From Skermanella mucosa (GTDB lineage: Bacteria > Pseudomonadota > Alphaproteobacteria > Azospirillales > Azospirillaceae), in the NCBI RefSeq assembly GCF_016765655.2, contig NZ_CP086106.1, positions 6,284,501 through 6,348,500 on the forward strand: DNA of 64,000 nucleotides, written 5' to 3'. Positions within the stretch are counted from its first letter, which is position 1; the number at the start of each line of letters is the position of its first letter. The notes beneath the pieces are model-generated. The model did not search any database. It was not told the origin of the DNA and saw only the letters and a program-made list of their open reading frames with translations. Positions 47,672 to 55,120 of this stretch are shown here, piece by piece. The translations under genes were made by a program, and so were the position numbers.

Positions 47672-47876
47672 CTTCGGTTTCCTCCCAAATCGGTGCTTCG
47701 CCATCCCACCATAGGCCGGTCCCCCCGGGAACCGGGACGCCGCATGGCAGATTTGCGCTCTGCGCAAGCCTTCCCGGCCACCGTCGGTTGGTCCCCGGGA
47801 AGGATACGGGCATAGTGTCGCACATACGATTTTCCCGCCGCCTTCTTTTCCGCAGCAGATCCGGCAGTCCTCCCCA

Positions 47877-48818
47877 GTGGCTTTCTTCAGCACGCGCCTG
47901 TTCCCGTCCAAGCTCTCCGTCACGGTGGAGGGGGCGCTGTGGATGGTCACGGCGGCGGCCCTGTTCTCGGTGCTGAACCTGCTGATCCGCCATGCCTCGA
48001 CCGAGCTGCACCCTTTCCAGGTCACCTTCTTCCGCAACTTCTTCAGCCTGGCCTTCATGCTGCCCTGGCTGATGCGGGCGGGGCTGGGCGGCCTGCGGAC
48101 CCGCAAATGGGGCCTCTACTCGACCCGCGCCCTGACCGGGCTGGCCGCCATGCTGACCTGGTTCTACGCGATCAGCGTGATGCCCCTGGCGGAGGCGGTG
48201 GCGCTCAACTTCACCACGCCGCTGTTCGCCACCGTGGGCGCGGCGCTCTTCCTGGGCGAGGTGGTCCGGCTGCGGCGCTGGACCGCCACCGTCGTCGGGT
48301 TCCTCGGCGTCCTCGTGATCGTCAGGCCCGATGCCGAGGCCATAGACCTGATGGCGGTGCTGGTGCTGGTGTCCGCCTGCTTCAGCGCGGCGTCGGCGCT
48401 CCAGGTCAAGGCGCTGGCGCGGACCGAGTCGACCACCGCCATGGTGACCTACATGGTGCTGTTCCTGACGCCGATGTCGCTGGTCCCGGCGCTGTTCGTC
48501 TGGTCCTGGCCGAGCTGGGGGATGCTGGTCTGGCTGGTCGCCATGGGCGGCGTCGCGACCCTGGGCCACCTGTCGCTGACCCGCGCCTTCCACATGGCCG
48601 ACGCCTCCGCGATGATGCCGTTCGACTATACCAAGCTGCCCTTCGCGGCATTGCTCGGCTACCTCATGTTCGGCGAGACCATGGACCTGTGGGCCTGGGT
48701 CGGCGCCGGGATCATCGCCGGTTCCACCATCTACATCGCCCAGCGGGAGGCGTCGCTGGCCCGCCGGGAGCGGACGGCCGCCGCGGCCTCGGCCAGCGTC
48801 CGCGACCCCGGCCGCTAG
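47877..48818 (+). CDS. DMT superfamily (EamA) transporter
   Basis: A 313-residue inner-membrane permease with ten predicted transmembrane helices in two EamA repeats: first FSVLNLLIRHASTELHPFQ, YSTRALTGLAAMLTWFYAI and VALNFTTPLFATVGAALFLGE; second SACFSAASALQVKALARTES, GVATLGHLSLTRAFH and MPFDYTKLPFAALLGYLMFGE. The patterns are those of drug/metabolite exporters; substrate cannot be predicted. The start shown is a GTG (47877). It converges with the DUF3429 gene, sharing four bases at the stops. Monocistronic. Confidence 0.9.
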   Translation: MAFFSTRLFPSKLSVTVEGALWMVTAAALFSVLNLLIRHASTELHPFQVTFFRNFFSLAFMLPWLMRAGLGGLRTRKWGLYSTRALTGLAAMLTWFYAISVMPLAEAVALNFTTPLFATVGAALFLGEVVRLRRWTATVVGFLGVLVIVRPDAEAIDLMAVLVLVSACFSAASALQVKALARTESTTAMVTYMVLFLTPMSLVPALFVWSWPSWGMLVWLVAMGGVATLGHLSLTRAFHMADASAMMPFDYTKLPFAALLGYLMFGETMDLWAWVGAGIIAGSTIYIAQREASLARRERTAAAASASVRDPGR

Positions 48819-49315
48819 CCGGCGGCCGGACCGGGCGCCAGGCCCAGCAGCACCCGGGCGAGCGACAGGGCGAGCGCCAGGATCACCAGCACGGTCAGGA
48901 CGCCGCGCATCGGCAGGTACCAGGCGGGCGCATGCCCGGAGCGCACCGCGGCGCGGTCGCCGAGATACATGCCGGCGAAGGCGACGATGAAGGTGACCAG
49001 CGCCGGCACCGCCGTCAGGGCGACGGCGATCCAGGCCACCAGCGGCGGCACCACGCTCCAGCCCAGGCGGGTCCAGGTCATGGCGGGCGCCGGATTTCCG
49101 GGGGACGGGGGATCGCCGCCCCAGTTCGCCAGCGCCAGTCCCCAATGGACGGCACCCAGGAACGACAGGATCGTCGCGGCATAGAGCACCTGCACCTGGA
49201 GCGCATGGACGTTCCAGGGCAGCGGCGCCAGCCACACGGCGACGGCTCCCAGATAGAAGGGGATAAGCCCGGCGAAGCCGAGCGCGAGGGCGGGGCGGGG
49301 GGTATCGGACAGCAT
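48815..49315 (-). CDS. DUF3429 family membrane protein
   Basis: A 166-residue inner-membrane protein with about five hydrophobic segments. It starts MLSDTPRPALALGFAGLIPF and shows the DUF3429 hallmark LSFLGAVHWGLALANWG in the second and third helices, then GWSVVPPLVAWIAVAL. Function unknown. Start is uncertain: an in-frame ATG at 49354 would add 13 residues; neither has a strong ribosome-binding site. It overlaps the EamA stop by four bases and is divergent from the dehydrogenase gene at 49446. Confidence 0.85.
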   Translation of the reverse strand: MLSDTPRPALALGFAGLIPFYLGAVAVWLAPLPWNVHALQVQVLYAATILSFLGAVHWGLALANWGGDPPSPGNPAPAMTWTRLGWSVVPPLVAWIAVALTAVPALVTFIVAFAGMYLGDRAAVRSGHAPAWYLPMRGVLTVLVILALALSLARVLLGLAPGPAAG

Positions 49316-49445
49316 GGCCGCTGTTAAACTAGGGCGGCGGGCTGTTCCGTCCATCCCCCGCCGCCATTCCCCGCCGGGTGCTGCAATCGCCCGCCCACTC
49401 TGCTAAAGAGCGGGCCGATCCAACAGTGTAAGGGGAGGAAGACCG

Positions 49446-50207
49446 ATGAAGGTCAGGAATCATGCCGCCATCATCACCGGCGGCGGCTCGGGCATGGGGG
49501 CGGAGACCGCCCGGCGCCTCGCGGCGGAAGGCGCCAAGGTCGCCCTGTTCGACCTCAACGTCGATGCCGTCCAGGCGGTCGCCGACGAGATCGGCGGGAT
49601 CGCGGTCCAGTGCGACGTGTCCGACGCCGCCAGCACCGAGGCGGCCTTCGCCACGGCGCGCGACGCCCACGGGCCGGCCCGGATCGCGGTCAGCTGCGCC
49701 GGCGTGGCGACGCCCGGTCGCATCGTCGGCCGCGAGGGGCCGCTCGACCTCGCCGCCTTCAAGCGGGTGGTGGACATCAACCTGGTCGGCACCTTCAACG
49801 TGATGCGGCTGGCCGCCTACGACATGAGCAAGCTCGACCCGCTGGAGACCTCGGAGCGGGGCGTCATCATCAACACGGCGTCGGTCGCCGGGTTCGAGGG
49901 CCAGATCGGGCAGGCCGCCTACGGCTCGTCCAAGGGCGGGGTGATCGCGCTCGGCCTGCCGGCGGCGCGCGAACTGGCGCGCTTCGGCATCCGGGTCATG
50001 ACCATCGCGCCGGGCCTGATCGCCACGCCGATGCTTCTGACCATGCCGCAGGAGGTCCAGGACAGCCTCGCCGCCTCGGTCCCGTTCCCCAACCGCTTCG
50101 GCGACGCGGGCGAATACGCCGACCTGGCGCTGCACATCATCGGCAACGTCATGCTGAACGGCGACGTCATCCGCCTGGACGGCGCCCTGCGCCTGGCACC
50201 GAAGTAA
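49446..50207 (+). CDS. Short-chain dehydrogenase, 3-hydroxyacyl-CoA dehydrogenase type II-like
   Basis: A 253-residue NAD(H)-dependent SDR. The cofactor motif is TGGGSGMGAETARRLA, the acidic residue FDLNVDA favours NAD, and the catalytic residues fall in INTASVAGFEGQIGQAAYGSSKGG (Ser, Tyr and Lys), cited here as TASVAGFEG and AAYGSSKGG. The conserved IAPGLIATPML and the C-terminal NGDVIRLDGALRL resemble the HSD17B10/2-methyl-3-hydroxybutyryl-CoA dehydrogenase group, which suggests beta-oxidation of acyl-CoAs; the exact substrate is inferred. A clear GGGGAGG ribosome-binding site precedes the ATG. It converges on the ada-like gene with seven bases between. Confidence 0.9.
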   Translation: MKVRNHAAIITGGGSGMGAETARRLAAEGAKVALFDLNVDAVQAVADEIGGIAVQCDVSDAASTEAAFATARDAHGPARIAVSCAGVATPGRIVGREGPLDLAAFKRVVDINLVGTFNVMRLAAYDMSKLDPLETSERGVIINTASVAGFEGQIGQAAYGSSKGGVIALGLPAARELARFGIRVMTIAPGLIATPMLLTMPQEVQDSLAASVPFPNRFGDAGEYADLALHIIGNVMLNGDVIRLDGALRLAPK

Positions 50208-50214
50208 GTCGGGC

Positions 50215-51093
50215 TTATCCCGCGGCGCGCGCCGCCTCGTAGGCCAGCAGGGCCTTCTTGCGGCGCACGCCCCAGCGGTAATTGTGGACGACGCCCGACT
50301 TCAGGATCACCCGGTGGCACGGGATGATCAGGCTGATCGGGTTGCGCCCCACGGCGGCCCCGACGGCGCGCGGCGCCTCCGGCCGGCCGACCGCCCGGGC
50401 CAGGTCCTGGTAGCTGACGAACCGGCCGGCGGGGATGCGAAGCAGCGCCTCCCACACCTTGATTTGGAAATTGGTGCCGCGCAGCACCAGCGGGATCGCC
50501 TCTCCCGCCGCCCCCTCTACCGTCGCTACGCCGCCGAAGACCCGGTCCGCGATCCCGGCGGTGGCGGCGGGGTCCTCGACCAGCACGGACTCGCCCCATT
50601 CCTCCCGGAAGGTGGCGACCGCCGCCCGATCGTCGCCGTCGATCACGAAGCTCAGCCAGCACAGCCCGCGCGGCGTGGCCGCCATCAACGCGCGGCCGAA
50701 CGGGCTGTCGTGCAGGCCCCAGCGGACCGTCAGGCTGGCGGCCCCGGCCTTGTAGTCGCCGGGGGTCATCGCCTCGCATGCGACGAACAGGTCGTGCAGG
50801 CGGCTGGGGCCGGACAGCCCCACCTCCAGCGCGGTATCCAGCACGCTGCCGTCCTCGTCCAGCAGACGCTTGGCATGGCCCAGGGTCACGAACTGGGCGA
50901 AGCGCTTGGGGCTGATCCCGGCCCAGCGCTTGAACACGCGCTGGAAATGGAACGGGCTCATGTTGGCCGCCGCGGCCATGTCCTCCAGCGAGGGCTGGTC
51001 CTGGTAGCCGTCCACGATCCGGTCGATCGCGGCGGCGATGGCGGCGTAGTGGCTGCGGAGGTCCTGGTCTTCGGTCAGTTCGGCAGCGGTCAT
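50215..51093 (-). CDS. AraC-type DNA-binding domain fused to O6-alkylguanine-DNA methyltransferase
   Basis: A 292-residue Ada-like protein. The N-terminal AraC helix-turn-helix pair (residues about 20-115: LEDMAAAANMSPFHFQRVFKR and VLDTALEVGLSGPSRLHDLF) is followed by a ribonuclease-like lobe and the C-terminal alkyltransferase with the acceptor cysteine in IPCHRVI, GRFVSYQDLARAVGRP and the family end VHNYRWGVRRKKALLAYE. It lacks the N-terminal zinc/methylphosphotriester domain of full Ada, so it repairs O6-methylguanine and may regulate transcription. This two-domain form is common in proteobacteria. Confidence 0.93.
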   Translation of the reverse strand: MTAAELTEDQDLRSHYAAIAAAIDRIVDGYQDQPSLEDMAAAANMSPFHFQRVFKRWAGISPKRFAQFVTLGHAKRLLDEDGSVLDTALEVGLSGPSRLHDLFVACEAMTPGDYKAGAASLTVRWGLHDSPFGRALMAATPRGLCWLSFVIDGDDRAAVATFREEWGESVLVEDPAATAGIADRVFGGVATVEGAAGEAIPLVLRGTNFQIKVWEALLRIPAGRFVSYQDLARAVGRPEAPRAVGAAVGRNPISLIIPCHRVILKSGVVHNYRWGVRRKKALLAYEAARAAG

Positions 51094-51183
51094 CTCATCC
51101 TCCCCGGATCGATGGACAGCAATGGATGAACGGCATATGCCGCCGATTCCGGGGCGGGGCCAACCCGATTCTTGCGGTACCGC

Positions 51184-51690
51184 TCAGGCGCGGGGATGGA
51201 CGCGCCGGCACTTGCCCAGCGCCTCGTTCAGCGCCTTGGCGAAGTCCAGCCTCTCCTCCGGCGACAGGAAGGAGCCGACGGTCAGGGTCTGGCCGTGGCT
51301 GGTCAGGGTCACCTGGCTCTCGTGCTCGGGGGGATCGTCCATGGTCACCCGCAGCCAATAGGGCTGGAAGCTCCAGGACCGGTCGTCGCCGGTCACGCCG
51401 ACCCGGTGGACCACCAGCTCATGCTCGGTCAGGCGGACCGTCTCGTACATGCGGGCGCTGCGGTAGCTCCGGCGGAAAGCCCACCAGACCAGCAGGATGT
51501 CGAGCCCGAAGAAGCCGAAGACCGGCCAGGCGCCCTGGAGCCAGAAGAATCCGCCGACCGTCAGGCTGATCGCCGTGAAGGCTCCCATGAAGATCGCGAA
51601 TCCCCGCCGCGACAGGCTCCTGTGGGGATGCAGGATCGCGTCGAAGAAGACCCGCGGCTCGGCGGAGTCGTCATGGGCTATGGCGGTCAT
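51184..51690 (-). CDS. DUF2244 family protein
   Basis: A 168-residue membrane protein. It opens VFFDAILHPHRSLSRRGF, with the conserved Pro-x-x-Ser/Leu, followed by two transmembrane helices at about residues 33-70 (FTAISLTVGGFFWLQGAWPV, FFGLDILLVWWAF), then a cytoplasmic portion with LTEHELVVHR and WSFQPYWLRV. Function unknown. The ATG at 51690 was chosen for the family N-terminus; the frame is open much further upstream, antisense to nth. It is divergent from nth, a recurrent arrangement in alphaproteobacteria. Confidence 0.9.
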   Translation of the reverse strand: MTAIAHDDSAEPRVFFDAILHPHRSLSRRGFAIFMGAFTAISLTVGGFFWLQGAWPVFGFFGLDILLVWWAFRRSYRSARMYETVRLTEHELVVHRVGVTGDDRSWSFQPYWLRVTMDDPPEHESQVTLTSHGQTLTVGSFLSPEERLDFAKALNEALGKCRRVHPRA

Positions 51691-51789
51691 GGGACTAGGA
51701 TATGATGCGTCGGAGGAAATGGTAAAGACCGATCGGTACGGATCGGCCGGCCCTTGGCGCGGGGCGGAACCAGGAGATATCCTAGGGTC

Positions 51790-52467
51790 ATGAAGCCAGC
51801 CGACATCGAAGAATTCTTCCGCCGCCTTGCCGCCGACAACCCGGCGCCCAAGACCGAATTGGAGTTCACCAACCCCTACACCCTGCTGGTCGCCGTGGTG
51901 CTGTCCGCCCAGGCGACCGACGTGGGTGTCAACAGGGCGACGGGCCCGCTGTTCCAGGTGGTGCAGACGCCGCAGCAGATGCTCGACCTGGGGGAGGAAA
52001 AGCTTCGCCACTACATCAGGACGATCGGCCTGTTCAACACCAAGGCCAGGAACGTCATGAAGCTGTCGGAGATCCTGGTCGCCGAGCACGGCGGCGAGGT
52101 GCCGCGCAAGCGGAAGGAGCTGGAAGCCTTGCCCGGCGTCGGCCGCAAGACCGCCAACGTCGTGCTGAACGTGGCGTTCGGCCAGACCACCATCGCGGTG
52201 GATACCCACATCTTCCGGGTCTCCAACCGCACCGGGCTGGCGCGCGGCAAGACGCCGGAGGAGGTCGAGCGCAAGCTGGTGCGCTACGTGCCGGCCCGCT
52301 GGAAGCCCCACGCGCACCATTGGCTGATCCTGCACGGCCGCTACATCTGCAAGGCCCGCAAGCCGGACTGCCCGGCCTGCGTCGTGCGCGACCTCTGCGC
52401 CTATCCCGACAAGACCACCGAGCGCGACATGCTGGAAGACCCGCCCGTGCCGGTCAGCGCCGGCTGA
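51790..52467 (+). CDS. nth: Endonuclease III
   Basis: DNA glycosylase/AP lyase that removes oxidised pyrimidines in base-excision repair. The 225-residue enzyme has the helix-hairpin-helix LEALPGVGRKTANVVLN with the catalytic Lys, the catalytic Asp in AVDTHIFRVSNR, and the [4Fe-4S] loop CKARKPDCPACVVRDLC in the canonical C-x6-C-x2-C-x5-C spacing. The ATG at 51790 matches the family start; an in-frame start at 51754 is also open. It is followed by a GC hairpin (52509-52527) and then a sigma-54-type promoter for the next gene. Confidence 0.97.
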   Translation: MKPADIEEFFRRLAADNPAPKTELEFTNPYTLLVAVVLSAQATDVGVNRATGPLFQVVQTPQQMLDLGEEKLRHYIRTIGLFNTKARNVMKLSEILVAEHGGEVPRKRKELEALPGVGRKTANVVLNVAFGQTTIAVDTHIFRVSNRTGLARGKTPEEVERKLVRYVPARWKPHAHHWLILHGRYICKARKPDCPACVVRDLCAYPDKTTERDMLEDPPVPVSAG

Positions 52468-52508
52468 CCGGCAGGATTTTCCAGGCACCGGCAGCTTTTG
52501 CCGGGAAG

Positions 52509-52527
52509 GGGCGGCGTCCCGCCGCCC
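52509..52527. terminator. GC hairpin downstream of nth
   Basis: GGGCGGCG (52509-52516), loop TCC, CGCCGCCC (52520-52527), 42 bp after the nth stop. No U-tract follows on the plus strand. It separates nth from the sigma-54 promoter 30 bp downstream. Confidence 0.4.
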
Positions 52528-52558
52528 GGAAAAGGCGCTCCCGCGGCCCTTCCGGACC

Positions 52559-52576
52559 TTGGCACGCCCCTTGCTA
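52559..52576 (+). promoter_or_regulatory. Sigma-54 (RpoN) promoter
   Basis: TTGGCACGCCCCTTGCTA matches the RpoN consensus TTGGCACG-N4-TTGCA/T closely, with the invariant GG and GC 12 bp apart. It lies 24 bp upstream of the ATG at 52600, just enough for transcription start and a ribosome-binding site (GGAGG at 52588-52592). Confidence 0.85.
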
Positions 52577-52599
52577 ATGGACAGGCAGGAGGCCATGCC

Positions 52600-53568
52600 A
52601 TGTCCATCGATACCCTGACCGCCACCCGCGCGACGCCCCGGAACTGGGAAACCCCGGTTCCGAACGGAGTCGCCGAGAACGAGATGCCGGATACCGGGGA
52701 GGTCGACATGTCCTTCTGGGACTTCGTCGATATCGTCAATCCGCTCCAGCACATCCCTGTGGTCAATACGGTCTACCGCGAACTGACCGGCGACACCATC
52801 AAGGGGGTGTCGCGGGTGATCGGCGGCGGGATCTATGGCGGAATCATCGGCCTGGTCGCCGGCGTCGGCAGCGCCATCATCGCCGAGACGACCGGCAAGG
52901 ACCCCGGCGAGCACCTGATGGCCATGGTCACCGGCTCCGGCGACGAGGAGCCGGCGGCCGAGGCGCCCCAGGTGGCGCCCCAGGTGGCGTCGTCGGAAGC
53001 CCCCCAGCCTTCGGCCCCGGCGGCGGCCACGGCGGCGGCACCTCCCGCCGCTGCTCCTGCCGCCCTCCCGGCCACCCCCGCCGCCGTCCCGTCGGACAAG
53101 ACCCCTCCCGTCCCGCCGGCCATGGCGGAGGCGGCGCCGGCCGGAGAGGTGCTGATCCCGGCCGCGGTGGCGCCCAACCCGGTTCCCGCGTCCCGCCGGC
53201 CGGGGGAGACCGACTCGAAGTTCTTCGCGGTGCCCAAGCGGGTCGCGGGCCTCCAGCCGAAGTCGGCGCCGCCCATCGCGACCGGGCCGGGCGCCCACCT
53301 GGAGAAGCTGCCGGCTCAGCGGGCCTCCGCCCAGCTCGCGGCGGCCCAGGCCGCGGAGAAGACGCCCGCCCCGGCCGCCGCTCCCGCCCCGTCCCCTCCC
53401 GCGTCCCAGAGCGCGAGCTGGCCCCCCGGCGGACCAGCCGCGATCCCGCCCGAACTGGTCGCCGACATGATGATGAACGCCTTGGACAAGTACCGGCAGG
53501 GCGCCCGCACCGGCACCGCCGCCGCTCCCGCCGGCGCGTCCCCCGGAGCCGCCCGCGGCAGCTATTGA
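52600..53568 (+). CDS. Ala/Pro-rich protein with a Gly-zipper membrane segment, unknown
   Basis: A 322-residue protein of unknown function. The N-terminal region (about residues 35-110) is the only conserved-looking part: SFWDFVDIVNPLQHIPVVN, VYRELTGDTIKGVSRVIGGG and a glycine-zipper hydrophobic stretch (IYGGIIGLVAGVGSAIIA) that could insert in a membrane. The rest is a low-complexity Ala/Pro linker (about 110-180 and 240-280) with a short island EVLIPAAVAPNPVPASRRPGE, and ends with LVADMMMNALDKYRQG. No signal peptide is present. It follows a sigma-54 promoter, so it is probably under nitrogen, flagellar or other RpoN control. The ATG at 52600 has a GGAGG ribosome-binding site. Confidence 0.8.
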   Translation: MSIDTLTATRATPRNWETPVPNGVAENEMPDTGEVDMSFWDFVDIVNPLQHIPVVNTVYRELTGDTIKGVSRVIGGGIYGGIIGLVAGVGSAIIAETTGKDPGEHLMAMVTGSGDEEPAAEAPQVAPQVASSEAPQPSAPAAATAAAPPAAAPAALPATPAAVPSDKTPPVPPAMAEAAPAGEVLIPAAVAPNPVPASRRPGETDSKFFAVPKRVAGLQPKSAPPIATGPGAHLEKLPAQRASAQLAAAQAAEKTPAPAAAPAPSPPASQSASWPPGGPAAIPPELVADMMMNALDKYRQGARTGTAAAPAGASPGAARGSY

Positions 53569-53599
53569 TCGGATCGCCCGCGTCGGATAGGCAAGGGAC

Positions 53600-54097
53600 A
53601 TGGATATCGAGGTTTCACGGGACGGCGTCCTGACCTGGACCGGCGGCAGCTTCCGCTGCGCGCTCGGCCGCGGCGGCATCAGCGCCGGCAAGCGCGAGGG
53701 CGACGGCGCCACGCCGGTCGGCAGCTTCCCCCTGCGCCGGGTGCTCTACCGCCCGGACCGGCTGGCCGCGCCCGAAACCGGGCTCCCCGTCGCGCCCATC
53801 GCCCCCGACGACGGCTGGTGCGACGATCCCGCCGTCCCCGACTACAACCGCCCCGTCAAGCTACCCTTCGCCCCCAGCCATGAGGAGATGTGGCGGGCCG
53901 ACGGCCTGTACGATGTCGTGGTGGTGATCGGCCACAACGACGACCCCGTGGTCCCCGGCGAGGGCAGCGCCGTCTTCATGCATGTGGCCAAGCCCGACTA
54001 CGAGCCGACCGCCGGCTGCGTCGCCCTGGCGCTGCCCGACCTCCTGGCCCTCCTGCGCGACTGCCGCCCGGGCGACCGCCTGACCGTCGCCGGCTGA
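53600..54097 (+). CDS. L,D-transpeptidase (YkuD) catalytic-domain protein
   Basis: A 165-residue protein with a YkuD catalytic motif: VVVIGHNDDP and FMHVAKPDYEPTAGCVAL, containing the His and the active-site Cys (consensus HxxHG...S/T-x-GC). The N-terminal SAGKREGDGATPVGSFPLRRV is also typical. It lacks a signal peptide, so this subgroup may act in the cytoplasm or be exported in another way. It starts 32 bp after the sigma-54-driven gene on the same strand and could be co-transcribed; it converges on the YggS-family gene. Confidence 0.88.
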   Translation: MDIEVSRDGVLTWTGGSFRCALGRGGISAGKREGDGATPVGSFPLRRVLYRPDRLAAPETGLPVAPIAPDDGWCDDPAVPDYNRPVKLPFAPSHEEMWRADGLYDVVVVIGHNDDPVVPGEGSAVFMHVAKPDYEPTAGCVALALPDLLALLRDCRPGDRLTVAG

Positions 54098-54116
54098 CCG
54101 GTTTTTCCGCCGTCCC

Positions 54117-54824
54117 CTATTCCTTCGGCGGCCGGGCGCCGAAGATCGCGGTGCCGACGCGGACATGCGTGGCGCCGAACCGCACCGCCGTCTCATAGTC
54201 GCCGCTCATGCCCATGCTGACGACGGGCAGGCCGTGGCGCTTCGCCAGGTCGGACAGCAGCGCGAAATGCAGGGCGGGCTCCTCGTCCGCCGGCGGGATG
54301 CACATCAGGCCGGAGACCGGCAGCCCGTATTCGGTCCGGCAGGTCTCCAGGAAGGCGCCGACCTCCTCCGGCGGGATGCCGGCCTTCTGCGGCTCCGCCC
54401 CGGTATTGACCTCGACGTAGCAGGCCGGCCGCCGGCCCTGCTTCGCCATTTCCTCGGCCAGCGCCTTGGCCAGCTTCGGCCGGTCCACGGTCTGGATCAC
54501 GTCGAACAGGGCCACCGCCTCCTTCACCTTGTTGGTCTGGAGCGGACCGATCAGGTGAAGCTCGATGTCGGGATAGCGCTCGCGGAGCGCCGGGAACTTG
54601 GCCTTGGCCTCCTGCACCCTGTTCTCGCCGAACACGCGTTGGCCCGCCTCAAGCGCCGCCTCCAGCTTTTCGACCGGCTGTACCTTTCCGACGGCGACCA
54701 GCGTGACGCCGGCGGGATCGCGCCCCGCCTCGCGGGCGGCCTCGGCGATGGCGTCGCGCACGGCCGCCAGGTTGGCGGCGACGTCGGACCCGGACTCGGG
54801 TGTGGGCGTATCTATGGTCATCAT
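54117..54824 (-). CDS. YggS-family pyridoxal-phosphate homeostasis protein
   Basis: PLP-binding alanine-racemase-like fold that buffers PLP and affects amino-acid homeostasis; no racemase activity is expected. The 235-residue protein shows TLVAVGKVQPVEKLEAAL with the PLP lysine (most homologues read SKT/SKN here), GENRVQEAKAKFPAL, LHLIGPLQTNKVKEAV, VNTGAEPQKAGI and the phosphate-binding SMGMSGDYETAVRFGATHVRVG, cited in parts. Tandem ATGs at 54824 and 54821 are both possible. It is divergent from the cupin gene across a ~300-bp region holding a long inverted repeat. Confidence 0.93.
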   Translation of the reverse strand: MMTIDTPTPESGSDVAANLAAVRDAIAEAAREAGRDPAGVTLVAVGKVQPVEKLEAALEAGQRVFGENRVQEAKAKFPALRERYPDIELHLIGPLQTNKVKEAVALFDVIQTVDRPKLAKALAEEMAKQGRRPACYVEVNTGAEPQKAGIPPEEVGAFLETCRTEYGLPVSGLMCIPPADEEPALHFALLSDLAKRHGLPVVSMGMSGDYETAVRFGATHVRVGTAIFGARPPKE

Positions 54825-54908
54825 GATCCGTCTTGTCGCGCATCGGGCCGGAAACGGCAAGACCCAACCCGGAGGGCGGCCCCGGCTCCCCTGCCGCCGA
54901 ACGTGCCG

Positions 54909-55047
54909 GGATCACGGATGAACGGGATAGGCACGGATGGGCACGGATATCATTTCCCCCTGGTGGATTCGTCCCCCGGCCTGATATTCGATCGGCAAGA
55001 AAACGCATCCGTGTTCATCCGTGCCTATCCGTGTCCATCCGTGATCC
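54909..55047. repeat. Long imperfect inverted repeat built from ATCCGTG units
   Basis: A 40-base left arm (54909-54948) is the near-exact reverse complement of a 41-base right arm (55007-55047), about 90% identical with one indel, separated by 58 bp. Each arm is itself a tandem of 10-11-base units with core ATCCGTG or its complement CACGGAT, four per arm. The spacer is unrelated sequence. It lies between yggS and the cupin gene and would form a large cruciform or RNA hairpin. Confidence 0.9.
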
Positions 55048-55120
55048 TGCCGCCTTCCCGAACAGAGGCTTGACCGGATTTCACCCCCGGACCGGATCGG
55101 ACCCGCGAGAGAGGGACCCC

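Noticed and set aside
54909-55047. Possible CRISPR array
   Set aside because: Units are 10-11 bp with no unique spacers of constant length, and the two halves are inverted; it is an inverted repeat.
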